Below are positions 25,551-38,557 of a stretch of 64,000 nucleotides of DNA, piece after piece (within the stretch, counting starts at the first letter, position 1; each line of letters begins with the position of its first letter). The notes below the pieces were generated by a model that was not told the DNA's origin, searched no databases, and saw only the letters and a program-made list of their open reading frames with translations. The translations under genes and the position numbers were made by a program. The stretch is from Dioscorea cayenensis subsp. rotundata. Its lineage: Eukaryota > Streptophyta > Magnoliopsida > Dioscoreales > Dioscoreaceae. The DNA is taken from the NCBI RefSeq assembly GCF_009730915.1, contig NC_052489.1, forward strand, positions 26,343,916-26,407,915. Direction: 5' to 3'.

Positions 25551-27290
25551 CTGAAGACTTCTGTTTTACCGGTTGAGGTTCTACAAATCAATAACTTTGA
25601 AGTCATAGATCCCCACTATACAATTCAGTGAACAGTGATATAGAAGTTTCCAAGATGCCGTTATGTACAGGTTTGAGTCTTTATCTTTTATATAACTCTT
25701 TAAATATGATGGCTTGCTTCCGTTTGTGAAATCTTTAATCCAGAGGAGCAATTATAGCCACCGACTAGACATATTTGCTGACCATCTCCTGTAGTGTGTG
25801 TTTGCATTGTATTACTAAAATTTTCAAGGTGGAAACATGGCTGTCTTGCACAAATTGACTAAGGCCATAGCCTTATAATGCTCATTTTTGTTGAAATCCT
25901 ACGTCTGAAAATGAAAATAGTTGCCTATCTTTACAGTTTACACCGGTCTGGATACTAGACCCCTTATTAACCAACAGAAGAACCACTGAGGGAACAGATA
26001 AAACTGCAATATGGGGAGCCAGAAATATCCTGATATAATTGTAGCAACTTCTGACCAGCATCTTATCCGAAGTTTAAGAAATTATAAATGGTGTAATTAT
26101 CTAGGTCTTTTTATTTTCTTAAGAAAAATACTAGATTGTCCTTGTTGTCCTTGTTTCACTATGTCTAATCCCATTAATCTTCTCGATCTTCTCGATCTTT
26201 GACTTTGCAATTCTCATGCCACCTTGTGGTTTGTAACCTCTTGACATTTCTAAGACTAAGATAAATTGGACTCCGTATCTAGTAATAATAGGGAATTCAT
26301 ATGTAGATTTATAATTATTTGGACTTGAGGTATCCTATACATGGTTGGTGATCAGAACTCTGAAGTAGATTCTTGTGAAAAAAGATCCTTAGAATCACAG
26401 CTGTGATAGGTTGATGCATATTGCTTAAAAATCATTTTCTTATTTCAGTTAGTCATTGTGTGATTCTTTGGCAAATGCATCCAATTTCTTTGGATGCATT
26501 TGATGTTTGTGAAATAGAAAATAACATTTTGTACCAATAACGTTAAATATGGATCCTGTAGTCTGTAAATTAGATGCGAACTTGTCAGTGATTGCAGAAA
26601 TAAGTTGCATAGCTTATTGAAACAGCAAAGAGTGATGACTTGTGTTTCAATCTGAATCTATGTAATCAGTGTAACCTTTCATGTTGTTCTCCTCCAACTG
26701 TATATTATTTGTATGACGAAGAAACTTTAAGGTTCATTATGCTGTTAGATTGATTAGGTGCACCTTACAAACCCATGCATGAATCAATAGAGTTATCTCT
26801 CCACCTTACATACCCATGCTGGGCTTTGTGCATTAGTGCCTAACCTCCCTGTCCCTAATAACAAGTTTTAGGCCTTAGAATCCATTCTAATTCAGTATTT
26901 TAAAAGGCTATGTTAGTTAGCATTCAGAAGTATGAAGATTAAAAAAATAGAAGCAGATTTAGTTGAGACCAGTTTACATGGAAATTCTTATATCGGATAT
27001 CAATTTATCAGTCGTGTATATAACAAGATCTTTAGTGGGAATTTCATTTTAATCAGTTTTCGACTTTCCTGATTCTCTTTCTGTATATAACTTCATGAAA
27101 GCTTTAAAATTATGCCTTGCTCGGCTTACTCCGAAAGTCAAAGTAACTACTATGTCTTTTACTACTGTGCTGCAGATAATTTCTCTTTCTTCTTTTATGT
27201 TTATTTTCCTGTATGACTTCATGATTTAGGTATTTTTATTCCTATCATAGCAATGTTTAGTGGAATAAAGGTGTGCAATATGTTCTGTAG

Positions 27291-27353
27291 GAGATGGAAC
27301 ACCTTCAGAAACTCCACCAGCCTGTCTTCCTGCTTGCAAAACCACATAGAAAG
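27291..27353 (+). other. Candidate 63-nt exon downstream of the PPR gene
   Basis: The segment is preceded by a T-rich stretch ending in TTCTGTAG and followed by GTGAGT, a perfect plant donor. It is 63 nt long, open in frame 1 and more GC-rich than its surroundings. It could be a 3' UTR exon of the PPR transcript or part of an unannotated gene. No homology recognised. Confidence 0.3.
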
Positions 27354-28348
27354 GTGAGTATGCTATGCTGTTATCCTTGTGAAATTAGTCTGAGATTAAT
27401 GTTGAATCCAAACTTCAATTACTTTAATATAATTAATGTATTTCCATGACTTTTTTTCTTGAAATTTTCCACAAGAAATTCTGCTGGAATCTTGACGTAG
27501 TGATCACTGGTGGATGATAAGAATGACTTGTCATCTTTCATTAAATAGTAAGGTGAAGTAAGATTAGCATCTCTAGATGAACAATTCTCCTGTAGATAAA
27601 GAATATAATTTTGAGTTTGGTCTACATGCACTAGATTTAATTAAATAAAGACTCAAAGTCAAAAGATTAATCCTCTTTGTTAGTTCACTAGTTTCTTTGA
27701 AACACCTATAAAGTAGAAGATGGTTATGTTTAGGCAGACAATTACAAATGAATGTTAGACATGTTTTATGTATTTATTCACTGATTTATTTGGATCCCTT
27801 TTGGACATAAACTGAATTTAGACATGACATGTATTGTGTTAAGATGATCTTGTCTGCCAAGTCATGACTAAAAAACAAAAAGATCCATGTTTTAGCTTTG
27901 GGAAAAGGATGCCATATAAAAGTATTGATCCAAGATAAATTTTTTTATTCAGTTATTCCATCTCAAGCCTGATTTTCATCATGGAATGGCATTATTGGAT
28001 GTCCAAAAAGGAAATATGTCATTAGTATTAGCAAGACCCATGTTTTAAGTTAATAGAAACTTAATAAATACATATATATAAAAGAAATTATAATAATTAA
28101 GACAAATAGAGTACAAATTGGCATTCTCTTTGGAATGAAAATAAAGACAAAGGATACATCTACATCCTTCCTTTTTATCATGCAATGCCAATAATGATCC
28201 TTCATATGCCCAAAGAATAAGATTGAGCACAGTTTGGCACCGTTCTTTTATTCTAATGTGAAAGTTGATCGTGTGTGTCGTCAGATCAAGTGATGATTGA
28301 ACATTGGTCCCACATTGGTCCCACATTGGCCCCACATCTCACCAGTAA

Positions 28349-29148
28349 GGGGCCGTTTGGTTGCAAAGAATGGAATGGAAAGGAGTGGAGGAGTAATGAA
28401 AATGAGGGGGATTGGAAAAGGCATGGAAATGAAAACTATGTTTGGTTGGAAGGATTGGGGAGGTAGTTTATTGGGAATGAGAAAAAGTGAAAAAGGAAAA
28501 TATGATAAAATGACCGTCATGCCCTTTTATATAAATGAATATTACTATTATTATATATATATATATAATGAGGTGTGATAATTATTTTTTAAATTATTTA
28601 AATATAAAAATAAATTTATTATTATAAAAAGATATTTAACTTTAATAGCTCACATGTGACACTATTTATTAATATCTAAATTTTCGTTAATATCATTAAT
28701 TAACAATTAATTAACCATAATAAATAATTATTTAACTTTAATTAAAAAATTAAGCCATAATAACCATTCATATCAATTATGATTCACTTTAATTACAATA
28801 ATTAAGTATTAAATTAAAATAGTTCACTTTAATATTATTCATTTATTTATTATAATTAATATTGTATTTAAATATTTTCGGATTAATTATTATTTAATTA
28901 TTATAATAAATTATTTAGATTAATAGATTTATAATTAAAAAAAATAAAAGGGTAAATGAGTAAATTTACCCATCATAACCCTCATTCCCCTCCCACTCCT
29001 CTCAAAAATGAGAGGCATGGGAACTCTCCCCCATGCCTCTCTCACTCCTTACCCATGCCTCTCTCACTCCCATTACTCCACATCCAAACAAGGGTTTCCT
29101 CACTATAAACAATGATTCCCATTGCTTTCCTTCAAACCAAACACCCCC
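28349..29148. mobile_element. Tourist/PIF-Harbinger-type MITE, about 800 bp
   Basis: The left end reads GGGGCCGTTTGGTT and the right end, reverse-complemented, GGGGGTGTTTGGTT: inverted termini with 12 of 14 bases matching. A 3-bp TAA target duplication flanks it (28346-28348 and 29149-29151), as expected for Harbinger elements. The interior is extremely AT-rich and codes for nothing. A short direct duplication near the right end (CCATGCCTCTCTCACTCC, twice around 29030-29070) is present. Confidence 0.8.
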
Positions 29149-30109
29149 TAATATTTAATAGCAAGGCTTTGATGAGAAGAAGACCTATCCATTTATACGG
29201 AACGGATAGGAATGCATCATGTGGCACAGGCCCTAGACTTGCTTTTTGGAATTTATATTATATATTAACTAGCAGAGAGTGTGACAACTTCAATTAAGAT
29301 GAGGTAAGGCCTATTCCAATATTCCATTACCTTTCACCATTCTTCTCTCTTTTACATGTATATATATATATTATATATATTCATGCATTGAATGGTTGAT
29401 AGAATGTGACTCTCTCTCTGACTAATTAGATGAAGGATAAGATTATTGGAAACTGATACTGAAAGTCAGAGAAATTAATCTTTTATCACTTTCATTTGCT
29501 TAATTTTCAGTTTCACTTCACCAGATTTAATTATTATGTGCATATATTCAGTTATAATGGCATCATCTTTTGAAATTTTCGGTTTTAGTTGAATACTAAC
29601 CATGAATAAAAATATTATTTTTAGTCTTTTAAATATCCTTGGTAAAAAAAAAAAAAAAATTTAAGAGACGTGAGAAAAGTTCTCTCATGTGCTTTTTAAT
29701 GTAAAAAAAAAAAAACTTAAAATTTATTAAACATGCGATGCGATGTATTTTACTAAGTTCATAGGAAATAATAATTCTATAAATTATTTAACGTTTAATT
29801 GGCCACCAGTACAAAAAAAAAATAAGAGAATCTTTTTATTGGGACAACTAACTCATTTGTCCTTGTAGTGAGAAAGTCCATCTCTATGATTTAGACCATT
29901 TCTGGAAACCATCCAATGAACGGCTCATCACTGCCCCCCACACGGACCTGCTTATCTTGTTTATCAACCACCGGGTCCCAACCATCTCACAACTCCCTTC
30001 TCATCCAGCGGTCACAACTCTATCCACACCTGAAAAATCTCACCATCTAACGGTTCACACTAATACCTTCTCTCATTTAAGTTGCACCCATGAAACACCA
30101 CATCATATC

Positions 30110-30115
30110 TATAAA
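30110..30115 (+). promoter_or_regulatory. Probable TATA box of the NAP-like NAC gene
   Basis: TATAAA lies about 115 bp upstream of the NAC start codon, giving room for a leader of about 80 nt that includes a (CTT)n run at 30178-30201. Judged from motif and position only. Confidence 0.5.
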
Positions 30116-30227
30116 CCAGCCACTCTTCTTCACCCTTCTTCTTTCCCAGACTTTCAGGCTTTCATTTCATCACTCCCACTTCTTCTTCTTCTTCTTCTTC
30201 TTCATAAGAAAAGAAACATATATATAG

Positions 30228-31367
30228 ATGTCAAGCCCTCATGAGCTCCCTCCAGGTTTCAGGTTCTACCCAACTGATGAGGAACTAATAGTGCACTACT
30301 TGAGAAACCGGGAAGCTTCACTGCCATCTCCGGCGAGCATCATCGGAGAAGTAGACATCTATAAGTTTGATCCATGGGACCTACCTGGTTAACTATCTTT
30401 TCTTTTACTATTTTCTTCAACCTTTGCATGCATGGATTTTCTGAGTGTTTTACGTACGTACTTCAAATTTCTAAGTTTTGTTCATTGTGTTATATATATA
30501 TATACATGTGCATATAGCAAAGGCGACGTTTGGAGATAAAGAATGGTACTTTTTTAGTCCAAGAGAACGCAAGTATCCGAACGGTGTCAGGCCAAACCGG
30601 GCGGCTGGTTCCGGTTACTGGAAGGCTACTGGCACTGATAAGAAAATAGTTTCCGGCAAGGAGAACGTTGGTGTCAAAAAGGCTTTGGTTTTTTATCAAG
30701 GAAAGCCTCCCAAGGGACACAAGACTAATTGGATCATGCATGAGTATCGCCTTTCTCAACCTATAAAGGTAAATATGTTTTTCAAAATATACTAGTACTA
30801 GTATGCACAAACAAGGTGTGTATTAATTAGATAAACTAATTGGTGGTGGTGGTGGTGGTGTTGTAGCTGGGCGATTGGGTTTTGTGCCGTATTTACAAGA
30901 AGAGTAGTCATCTTTGGGATTTAGAACAGGAAGGATCTAGTGTGGAGGATATTCATACATCGAATCCGAAAAATAACAAGCAAGTAAACACTCTCAAAGC
31001 CGAGAAATCGATCTCTTTGTCGGACCTCCTTAATGAAGCAGACTACTCAACACTGTCTCAATTGTTTGATATGGATCAAAGCATGAACATGGTTCAAACC
31101 AGTGTGAATTGTCAGCCTTTAGTCCATGAAAGCAACGGTGGTCAAAGCAATACAGAAACAGGGTGCTCTGTTTTGAAAGAAGAGAAGAGTTTGAAAAGGC
31201 AGAGACCAGTTCATTTTTACTCAGAGGAGGAGATTGATGATATTTTAATACCATCAAAGAAGAGCAATAGCAGTAATAATTCCTACTTTTCAAACCAGTT
31301 TTATAGCCCACAGTGCAACTTGCTGAACCAACACTTGTTGTTAAACCCTCAGTTAAGGTTGCAGTAA
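30228..31367 (+). CDS. NAC transcription factor, NAP-like clade
   Basis: Three exons: 30228-30387, 30518-30768, 30867-31367; GT-AG borders; 303 aa. The NAC domain fills about residues 6-150 with subdomains A ([19 protein letters not shown]), B ([16 protein letters not shown]), C ([35 protein letters not shown]), D ([20 protein letters not shown]) and E ([10 protein letters not shown]). The spelling of subdomains B-D matches the AtNAP/ANAC029 group, nuclear DNA-binding regulators often tied to senescence and stress. The C-terminal half (about 150-303) is Ser/Asn-rich and acidic in patches, typical of NAC activation regions. Intron positions, after DLP and near the end of the domain, are the standard NAC ones. 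Exon 3 is preceded by a (GGT)n run in the intron. The exact orthologue cannot be fixed from sequence alone. Confidence 0.93.
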
Positions 31368-34300
31368 TCAGCTTGGAGACATACCAGTACAACACTTAAA
31401 ACATATAGAAAGGCATAAACTTTTTTCCTCTATACTTAGCTTGTGTGTTTATACAAAAAAACAGGTTGTTGTTGTTGATGATGATGATGATGATGATGAA
31501 AATGATGAAAATGATGTTAATGTTGTTCTTGTTGTTGTTGTTGTTGTATACATTGACTGGTTTTGCAATTAGATTTGAAATAATTTTAAAGTTCTACAGT
31601 TGCTTTAATGTTGTAATCACCATTATAAACACCATTGATTTTTAAAGGATAGAGCTTGCAATGATATGATCAGATAAGATGAGAAAAGTTGCAGATGTGA
31701 AACATCTTGGATGAGGTGATGAAGTTTTTTTAAGATGAGGATGAGACTAGCAGTGACCACCTTTTGCTTATACATTTAAAATAAAGAACTTGAAATTAGA
31801 CCAAGGATTCAAATGTTTGCAATAAAGAATATAATAGAACAAAAGAGTGGTCATGAACTAAACTAATGATCAAAATTCATACCACTAAATGAGTAAAAAA
31901 CAAATAATCTATTGGGCAAGTATTCAAGAACAGTAGCAAAGAGACATTTTCCTTGTTCTTAGGAGTGTGTATGGGGATCTCAAGTTACAAACATGTGGTA
32001 TGTTTTATAACCACAGCATGCAAAGAACAGTGAACAGTAAGGTATGGTTTGCAACTTTGCATGCCCATTTTAGGCTGTTTTTCAAGGCTTGAGCATAAAG
32101 ATGACTTAATTGGTTCCATTCACAGCTGTCGTTGTTTTGTTGTTACAGTAATTTCACAAGGTATTTATTTGTTCTTTAGTTAACGTTCTTCTGCTGCCTG
32201 TATAAACATAGAATGGTCCTAGAGTTGTACATTTGAACATTTAACACATTTTGCATTAAATGATATGTCAAGATGAAAACTGTTCTACGCTCTGTTTTAA
32301 TCAGCATTATAATGTATTTTTGTTGTCTATAATTTCAAATGCTATCTAAGCTTCTTTTTGATTAATGAATGCATTACATTCATACTTTCTCAAACACAAT
32401 TTTTAACGAAACGGGGACAACTTATGTCAGGGATGTACATAGACATGGAGTTGATCCCTCAACAGACTTATCTGCTGATCCTGCGTGAGCCAAACTTGAA
32501 GACTTGATCATATGGATATATAAAATACATGATTTCCAATTCTAGCTGAAAAAAAATGAAACAGATACTCAATTAAAATGAGTAAACAGAATTCCATACT
32601 CGATCTCATAGATAAAGTACATCTAAAATTCTATGAAAAGCAAGTGGTATTCGATGAAAATCTTATGTAACCTTTAGAGAGAGATTTTTTACAACTTTTG
32701 AGATCTATCATACCATAAAAAGTAAAAAAAACAAAAATAAATGATATGTTTTTAGCCTTTATAAAAAGAAAACTGATCAAACCCGTTTTCTCAGTAGAGC
32801 ACAAACACAATACGTAAGGAATCTAATGCAAATAAACCAATAGCTTGTATTAAAAAAATAAAATAAAATTCACTTAATTTTAATTAAATATTATATGCAT
32901 ATCCTTTTAAACATAGTTAAGCTAGTAGCTAGTATAACTAGTTTAATGTAGACATTCATAGTATTACAAAATATACCAGTAAGTTTACTGCATGCGATAA
33001 GATTATCTGCAGAAAAAAAAAAAGAAAAAAAAAATACAAGTGAGAGACACATGGTAGGGCTAACTGATAACTATTTGAGGGTCAAAGCATGCATATATAA
33101 AATGAGATCCAAATTTGAGGTTGATGGGCATGTGTCACATGTTAAAGCTAATGCCCGGGCATTGTATTTTTGGTCTCAGAATCTTGACCTGTGACTATGA
33201 TCAAGTGTGGACCATGTTCATTTTCTCAAGTCCTTTGCAGTAGTAAAAGTTTTTATATTAGTAATACATTGGAAACATATCACGTGAACAGTAGAAGGAC
33301 TGCAGCTGCAGCTGCTGTTGGTTCTCCTCTCTAAGTAAACCACTGTGACTTGCACGTCTGGGCTCCATTTAACAGACCTGATGTGATTGCTGATTCAGTG
33401 GGCTCCATTTTACATCTTGTGAGTTTTATTATTTACATTTATATATATTATGATAAATTATTTTTTAAGCTATGAAGTTTAGCTTAATAAGTTGACACTA
33501 TTATTTATGGACTTCTAATTATAGAGTGAATAAATCCAATTAGCATTCATAATAAGATTTAGAATGTTATTAAAATAACTTGCTTAATAATTAATTGAAT
33601 ACTTGAATGTTTTTTTGGTTTGAAATCAAAGACAACTTGGAAAAGAAAAAAAATAAGGCATGAAGAGGTTGAAACTTGAAAGTACATGATGGGAAGAAAC
33701 AGTAGCAGTAGTAGTTTGAGAAGTCATGTGCCTTCAAGAGGCTATACCACTAGTCCTTTGTACCATACTGGACTATTGCCTTAGGTTTATCTTTTTATCT
33801 TTTCTTTCTCCACATCAAATTCATGCGGACAATGTTTTTCTGATCTCTACTTTTCTTTTTTTCTTTTCTTTTTTTTTAAATGTTATCTCATGGTGAAGTT
33901 ATACGATATTACTTTTTATTAAAATATTGTAGAGTTGTCTCATTTGATGTTTAAAATTACATGTAGTTTGTGCTTTTTTTTTTTTATTTACAAAAAGAAG
34001 ATGGGATGAAGGCAGATGATGAATGCTGATTTAGCACTCTGAAGTCAGAAGACTCCGAACAATCACAAATTTGAAATATTGTATGTATAATTTTTTAAAT
34101 TTTATTTTAATAATGAAGAAATAGGAAATATCATGATAATAACATTTTTCTCTATTCAAGTTATTATTAATATCTAAATTTATATCATTATTATTATAAA
34201 AATATTAGTATTTTATTTCCATTTTAGCTTATAAATTGAGAGTTTAAATTCTTTAGTCAATTTTTTTTTTCTACAAATATAAACTTTGGGGTTGACGTCT

Positions 34301-35024
34301 ACCGGAATGAAAACTCTACATCCGGTATACCAACTTGCTCTTATAAATAATGTACGATTGTGACCATAATATCTAGCTTTATTCAAGTGATGTGTGAACA
34401 GTACCTGTTTATAAAGTGGCATTCCATGCTATTCATGTTTAATAAAAATATCTTCTATCTTGTGGAGGACATACTAAACAGAATATATATTCCACAAAAA
34501 TATTGCATCAAAATAATTCGATATTCCTGATAGCCCATATGACATATGACCATTAATTTAATGCAATACAATACACTGAAAGAAAAAGGCCAATGTGTGG
34601 CCGGAGTTAGAGAGAGCAGAATGGGCAGGCAAGTGCAGCAGCCAACTTGCCAGCTTTTCCAAGATATGGCCGTGATGAATGTGAATCCTTCATGCCCACC
34701 TTCTCTTCTCTTCTTAAGCACGGGCACACGGAGATATTACTTCAATACATCTATATCCTACATTGAAGTTTGAATACGTCTTTTTGGCAAGAACACAAAC
34801 ACTCTGCACAAAAGACTCGAATTGATGTTAATAAACCAAAAAGTCGGTAGTTGCTCTCTCATGAGTTCATTCATTCTATTCGCTAGAACTACCATAAAGT
34901 TTTCACATATCTAAACATACTCCTTCCTTAAAGATCACCAATATTTCTCATTACTCATAATCATTATTTGAACATGAAATTAACAAAATGAAGAGGAGCA
35001 GATCAGTAATTGATTAATTGTTAA
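31368..35024. other. Intergenic region, no gene seen
   Basis: Contains the NAC 3' UTR with (GAT)n/(GTT)n runs at about 31465-31550, then AT-rich sequence and poly(A)/poly(T) tracts. A short near-duplicate phrase (GGGCTCCATTT) occurs at about 33360 and 33400. No open frame has coding character. Confidence 0.6.
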
Positions 35025-36497
35025 TCACTTCCTGATAGCAGAGACAACAATGACACCATAAAAACAAGTCTTATGAAGCATAGTGATATCTTCAGAGACT
35101 CTTTTCTCAAACCTCTTGAACAGTTCCTCACAAAGCACTTGACCAAGATGAGCTTCAACAATTGGTTTCAATGTAGCCCGGACAAGGTTAGCTTTACACT
35201 TACCATAAGAAACCGGGTCTTTTATCCACTCCTCTTGCTTCTCCTTTGAATGCTCTACAATTCTCTGAAACTCAAGCTTCATTATCTCAAACCCATCACA
35301 CTTTTCAAATGCTTCCCTCACCTCTTCCATGCTCCTCATATAAGCAGGGATGTTGAATGTGTCCCTTGTGTCTTCATCTATCAATCCCTGCTATACATGA
35401 TCAATATTTAAGTTAATCATATACATATACATATAAATATATATATATGCTGATAATTAGTTAGTACTTAGCTAGTTTAATTAAAAGTACTATATAAATA
35501 TTAATAATATAAACACCTCATTTAGTAGGTCCTTCCAAGCTTGATCCATGTAGCTGGTGAAAGGGTGCTTGGCTCTTGAGTCTGGATCACCTAACTGGTT
35601 ATCCGGTTGAGAGCAACCTGGCCTGCCAGCCATCAACAAGAACAGCATCCCACCCTGCACAACCTCCTCCTTTCGGCACTGAAGAAATGCTTCCAAGTCT
35701 TCACTAGATTGCTTAGCATATGCATCCACTGCAGCCTTCTTCCCACCGTCTATCCATGCTCGGCCTTCATTCCACGCCGGAGATTGCTTATCTAGCACCT
35801 CCTCCGGTATCTATTATTTATTTATTTATTTTTATTGTGACTAATTAGTTAGCTAGTGTTTTGAAATTAAAAACATATATATATATATATATATATATAC
35901 AATGTGTGATGTTAATCAGATTATTATAGATTAATTAAACTAGTTAGCTAGTACCTGGGAAAGCCAGTGCAAAGCACTCAAGCTAACAACAAAATGAAGT
36001 TTGGCTTTAGGGAACAAGCGTTTGTAGAAGGAGCCTGGAACACCAGCAGTGAAGTATGGCTTCTTGATTGAATCCTCAAGAGAAGAAGGAACCAATGATC
36101 TGAAGAGAGAGTTGAAGTCATTGGAAGGGAGGTCAGAGAAGAAGGCTTCAAATTCAGGCACTTTGTTATTATTCTTATCAATATTACTATTACAGTAGTA
36201 CTGCTCCCTCTCATAACGTTGGCTCAAGGTTCCTACAATTAACTCCATGGTTGAGAGAGTGTTGTATCCTGTGGCACAGCCTAAGTCTGCAATTCTGATT
36301 GAAGTTTCATTACTGAAAAGCTTCATGGAGTGGATTGCTTCTATGAGCAATGGTTTCGACAAGACGACAGCCGAGGCCGGGGCCTCGGAGTTCTTCGCAT
36401 AGCTTCCATCATCTTCACCACCTTGCATGCAAAGTATTCTATGGAGATCCTTTGTCCATGCTTGGTATTTGCTCTTCTTGTAGTGCTTGTGTTCCAT
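35025..36497 (-). CDS. SABATH family S-adenosylmethionine-dependent carboxyl methyltransferase
   Basis: Three exons on the minus strand: 36497-35955, 35810-35517, 35387-35025; GT-AG borders, phase 0 throughout; 399 aa. SABATH enzymes transfer methyl from SAM to small-molecule carboxyl groups (salicylate, jasmonate, indoleacetate, gibberellin and others) in the cytosol. Seen: GSYAKNSEAP near 31-40, the SAM-binding motif IADLGCATGYNT (69-80), SDLPSNDFN (121-129), PGSFY (154-158), the substrate-pocket Trp in LHWLSQ (W178), and the C-terminal PVSYGKCKANLVRATLKPI. Odd: the Gln that contacts the substrate carboxylate in salicylate methyltransferase aligns with Pro40 here, so the substrate may differ from the classical ones. 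Substrate unknown. Confidence 0.93.
35875..35899. repeat. (TA)n microsatellite in SABATH intron 1
   Basis: About 12 TA units within the first intron of the SABATH gene. Confidence 0.9.
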
Positions 36498-36604
36498 GCT
36501 TCTTCAATGCCAAACCATGCAATATTAGTACTCCATTTAATTCATGAAGAACAAGCTAGAACAAGAGAAAGTGAAGGAGAAAGAGCTAAATAGAGTGACT
36601 GAGT

Positions 36605-36607
<3 letters not shown>

Positions 36608-36651
<44 letters not shown>
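36608..36651. repeat. (GA)n microsatellite in the SABATH leader
   Basis: About 22 GA units lie 110 bp upstream of the SABATH start codon; on the transcribed strand this is a (CT)n leader tract. GA/CT runs in plant leaders can bind BPC/GAGA factors; function here is inferred. Confidence 0.9.
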
Positions 36652-36655
<4 letters not shown>

Positions 36656-37391
36656 GAAGAGATCACATGGAAACAGAGAAAGAAGATGGGTAAGATTGTT
36701 ATAGTATTTATCTAGTACTGAAACTGAAGATAGATATATACTGCTTGAAATTTTATTATGATGCCATACAACAGTAATATAGAATCAGATCCTAACAGAC
36801 AGTTTATTTTGGTTAGAAAAGGAATGGTTGGCTGAAAAATTAAGAGTATATATATAAATTTTGTAGGTCCACATTCCTCACAATTGATACCATAGCCATA
36901 ATAATCATCAAAGTTTTATTCCAACAATTTGCAAGATATCATTTCTGCAAATTAACTATCCACATTGATTCGATGCTCATAAACCATTTTCACATCTCCT
37001 TTACTTCATCTATCACAGATTCACAATTCATTAACCATATATAATTCATTATGCTTTACCTTTAATTAACATTAGTTTTTCATATAAATGGAGAAATTCC
37101 AAATTAAATAGGTTCAAACTCAAGGACAGTGATGAGCTGTTCATCAACCACCATTAAAGGTACCTTCATTCCCGGAGGCAAGAGTGTGGGGGGCCATTGT
37201 CCATTGGAGAGGGACACACCTAAGAAGAGAGAGGTGTAAAGGAAAGCAGCTTTTTTGGATTGCATGTTTGTAGTTCCACTCTGGGATAGTTAAGTTACCC
37301 CCATCTGAGACACTATCTCATATTCATGCCAACTGTTTCTCAGTACTCTTAAAAAAAAAAGCCTACAAATATTCTCTCATCTTTCTTTAGC

Positions 37392-37422
<31 letters not shown>

Positions 37423-38355
37423 CTTGTTGTGGGAGATGAGACCTTAAAAAGTCCCTTCAGACTTTGTATTATTTACAGCACTTTTTGAAGGGATGAATGA
37501 TCTATTTTTGCTTTTTAGAGAGAATGAAGGAGGGACATTGAAATGAAAGTGATCTACTTTGAGATCAATGTGTCTATTCAATTAAGCATGCATGCACTAT
37601 TGCTTGGCATTAACTAGAACCACAACATGATGTGGTTGCATAGAGATTTTAATCCATTTATATGTTGACACGACTTTGGTGGACCTAGACAGCGTGGCAT
37701 ATAAATAATTGAAGCAAATCGACCATGTCACTGCTACTATATTTCTATATATATATATATATTATATCTTTGTTTACATATTTGAGCTCAAAAGTTTTAT
37801 TTTTTTATTTTTTAAAAAATAATTATATTAAACAAGTTTAGGAATTACTGCTTGAGTTTAACCATGTTTGCATTCAGAGGTTTTATATTATAATAATCAT
37901 AATACTTTTAAATTGCATACAAATGTATCGTTGAAAACATCTTATGGTTCTGATAAGATTAAAATTGGATAACTTTATCCATTTAAATTGTTGCATACTT
38001 AATTAATATCTGGACCATGTTTGGTTATTTATTTATAAAGGTGGATAAATCAAGTCGTTTGGTTTTACATTTTAAATTCGCCTGTCTCCGTCATACGATT
38101 TTATTATATTAAATTTGTATTTTATTTGAAATTTACACTAATCCTATTGAGGAGTACTTGGCTAGACACTAGCTAGAGGGTACTAAACCCAATACTTCAC
38201 TTTAAAGCTAGGCTGAAACATTGGTTGTAACAAGTCTTTTTCTTCATTTACCATTCTAAATATTTTTTTAATATATCTTGTGCTTTATTAAAAAAAGTTT
38301 TAAAAACAAGTTGAATAAAATTTTGTAGTTTGTACATATAAACCAATTAATAAGT

Positions 38356-38557
38356 CAACCACTGAATAACCCAATGGTATAACACTAAAGTATAAGGGGG
38401 AGGTCATAGGTTCAAATCCCTCCCCCAACAGTACTGTTTAATGTACTGTTTATACACTGTTTACCCGGTACATCCACTGTACATCCGGGTTTCAGTACTG
38501 TTTATATTCATATAAAAAGAGCGTTTTTCGTCTATTATTCAAAAAAAAAAAAAAATG
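38356..38557 (+). mobile_element. tRNA-derived SINE with 11-bp target duplication
   Basis: A pol III-type box B (GGTTCAAATCC, 38409-38419) lies about 35 bp after a box A-like stretch (near 38372-38385), and the element ends in a run of about 15 A. It is bounded by perfect 11-bp direct repeats AATTAATAAGT at 38345-38355 and 38558-38568. The 3' half has three copies of a CAGTACTGTTTA-like word. All of this is as expected of a plant SINE about 200 bp long. Confidence 0.85.

Larger units (their letters stand above)
25551..30227. other. Intergenic region with a Tourist-like MITE, no confirmed gene
   Basis: Holds the 3' flank of the P-class PPR gene, a possible small exon at 27291-27353, the MITE at 28349-29148, and the promoter of the NAC gene that starts at 30228. 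Otherwise AT-rich with no convincing coding frame. Confidence 0.6.
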
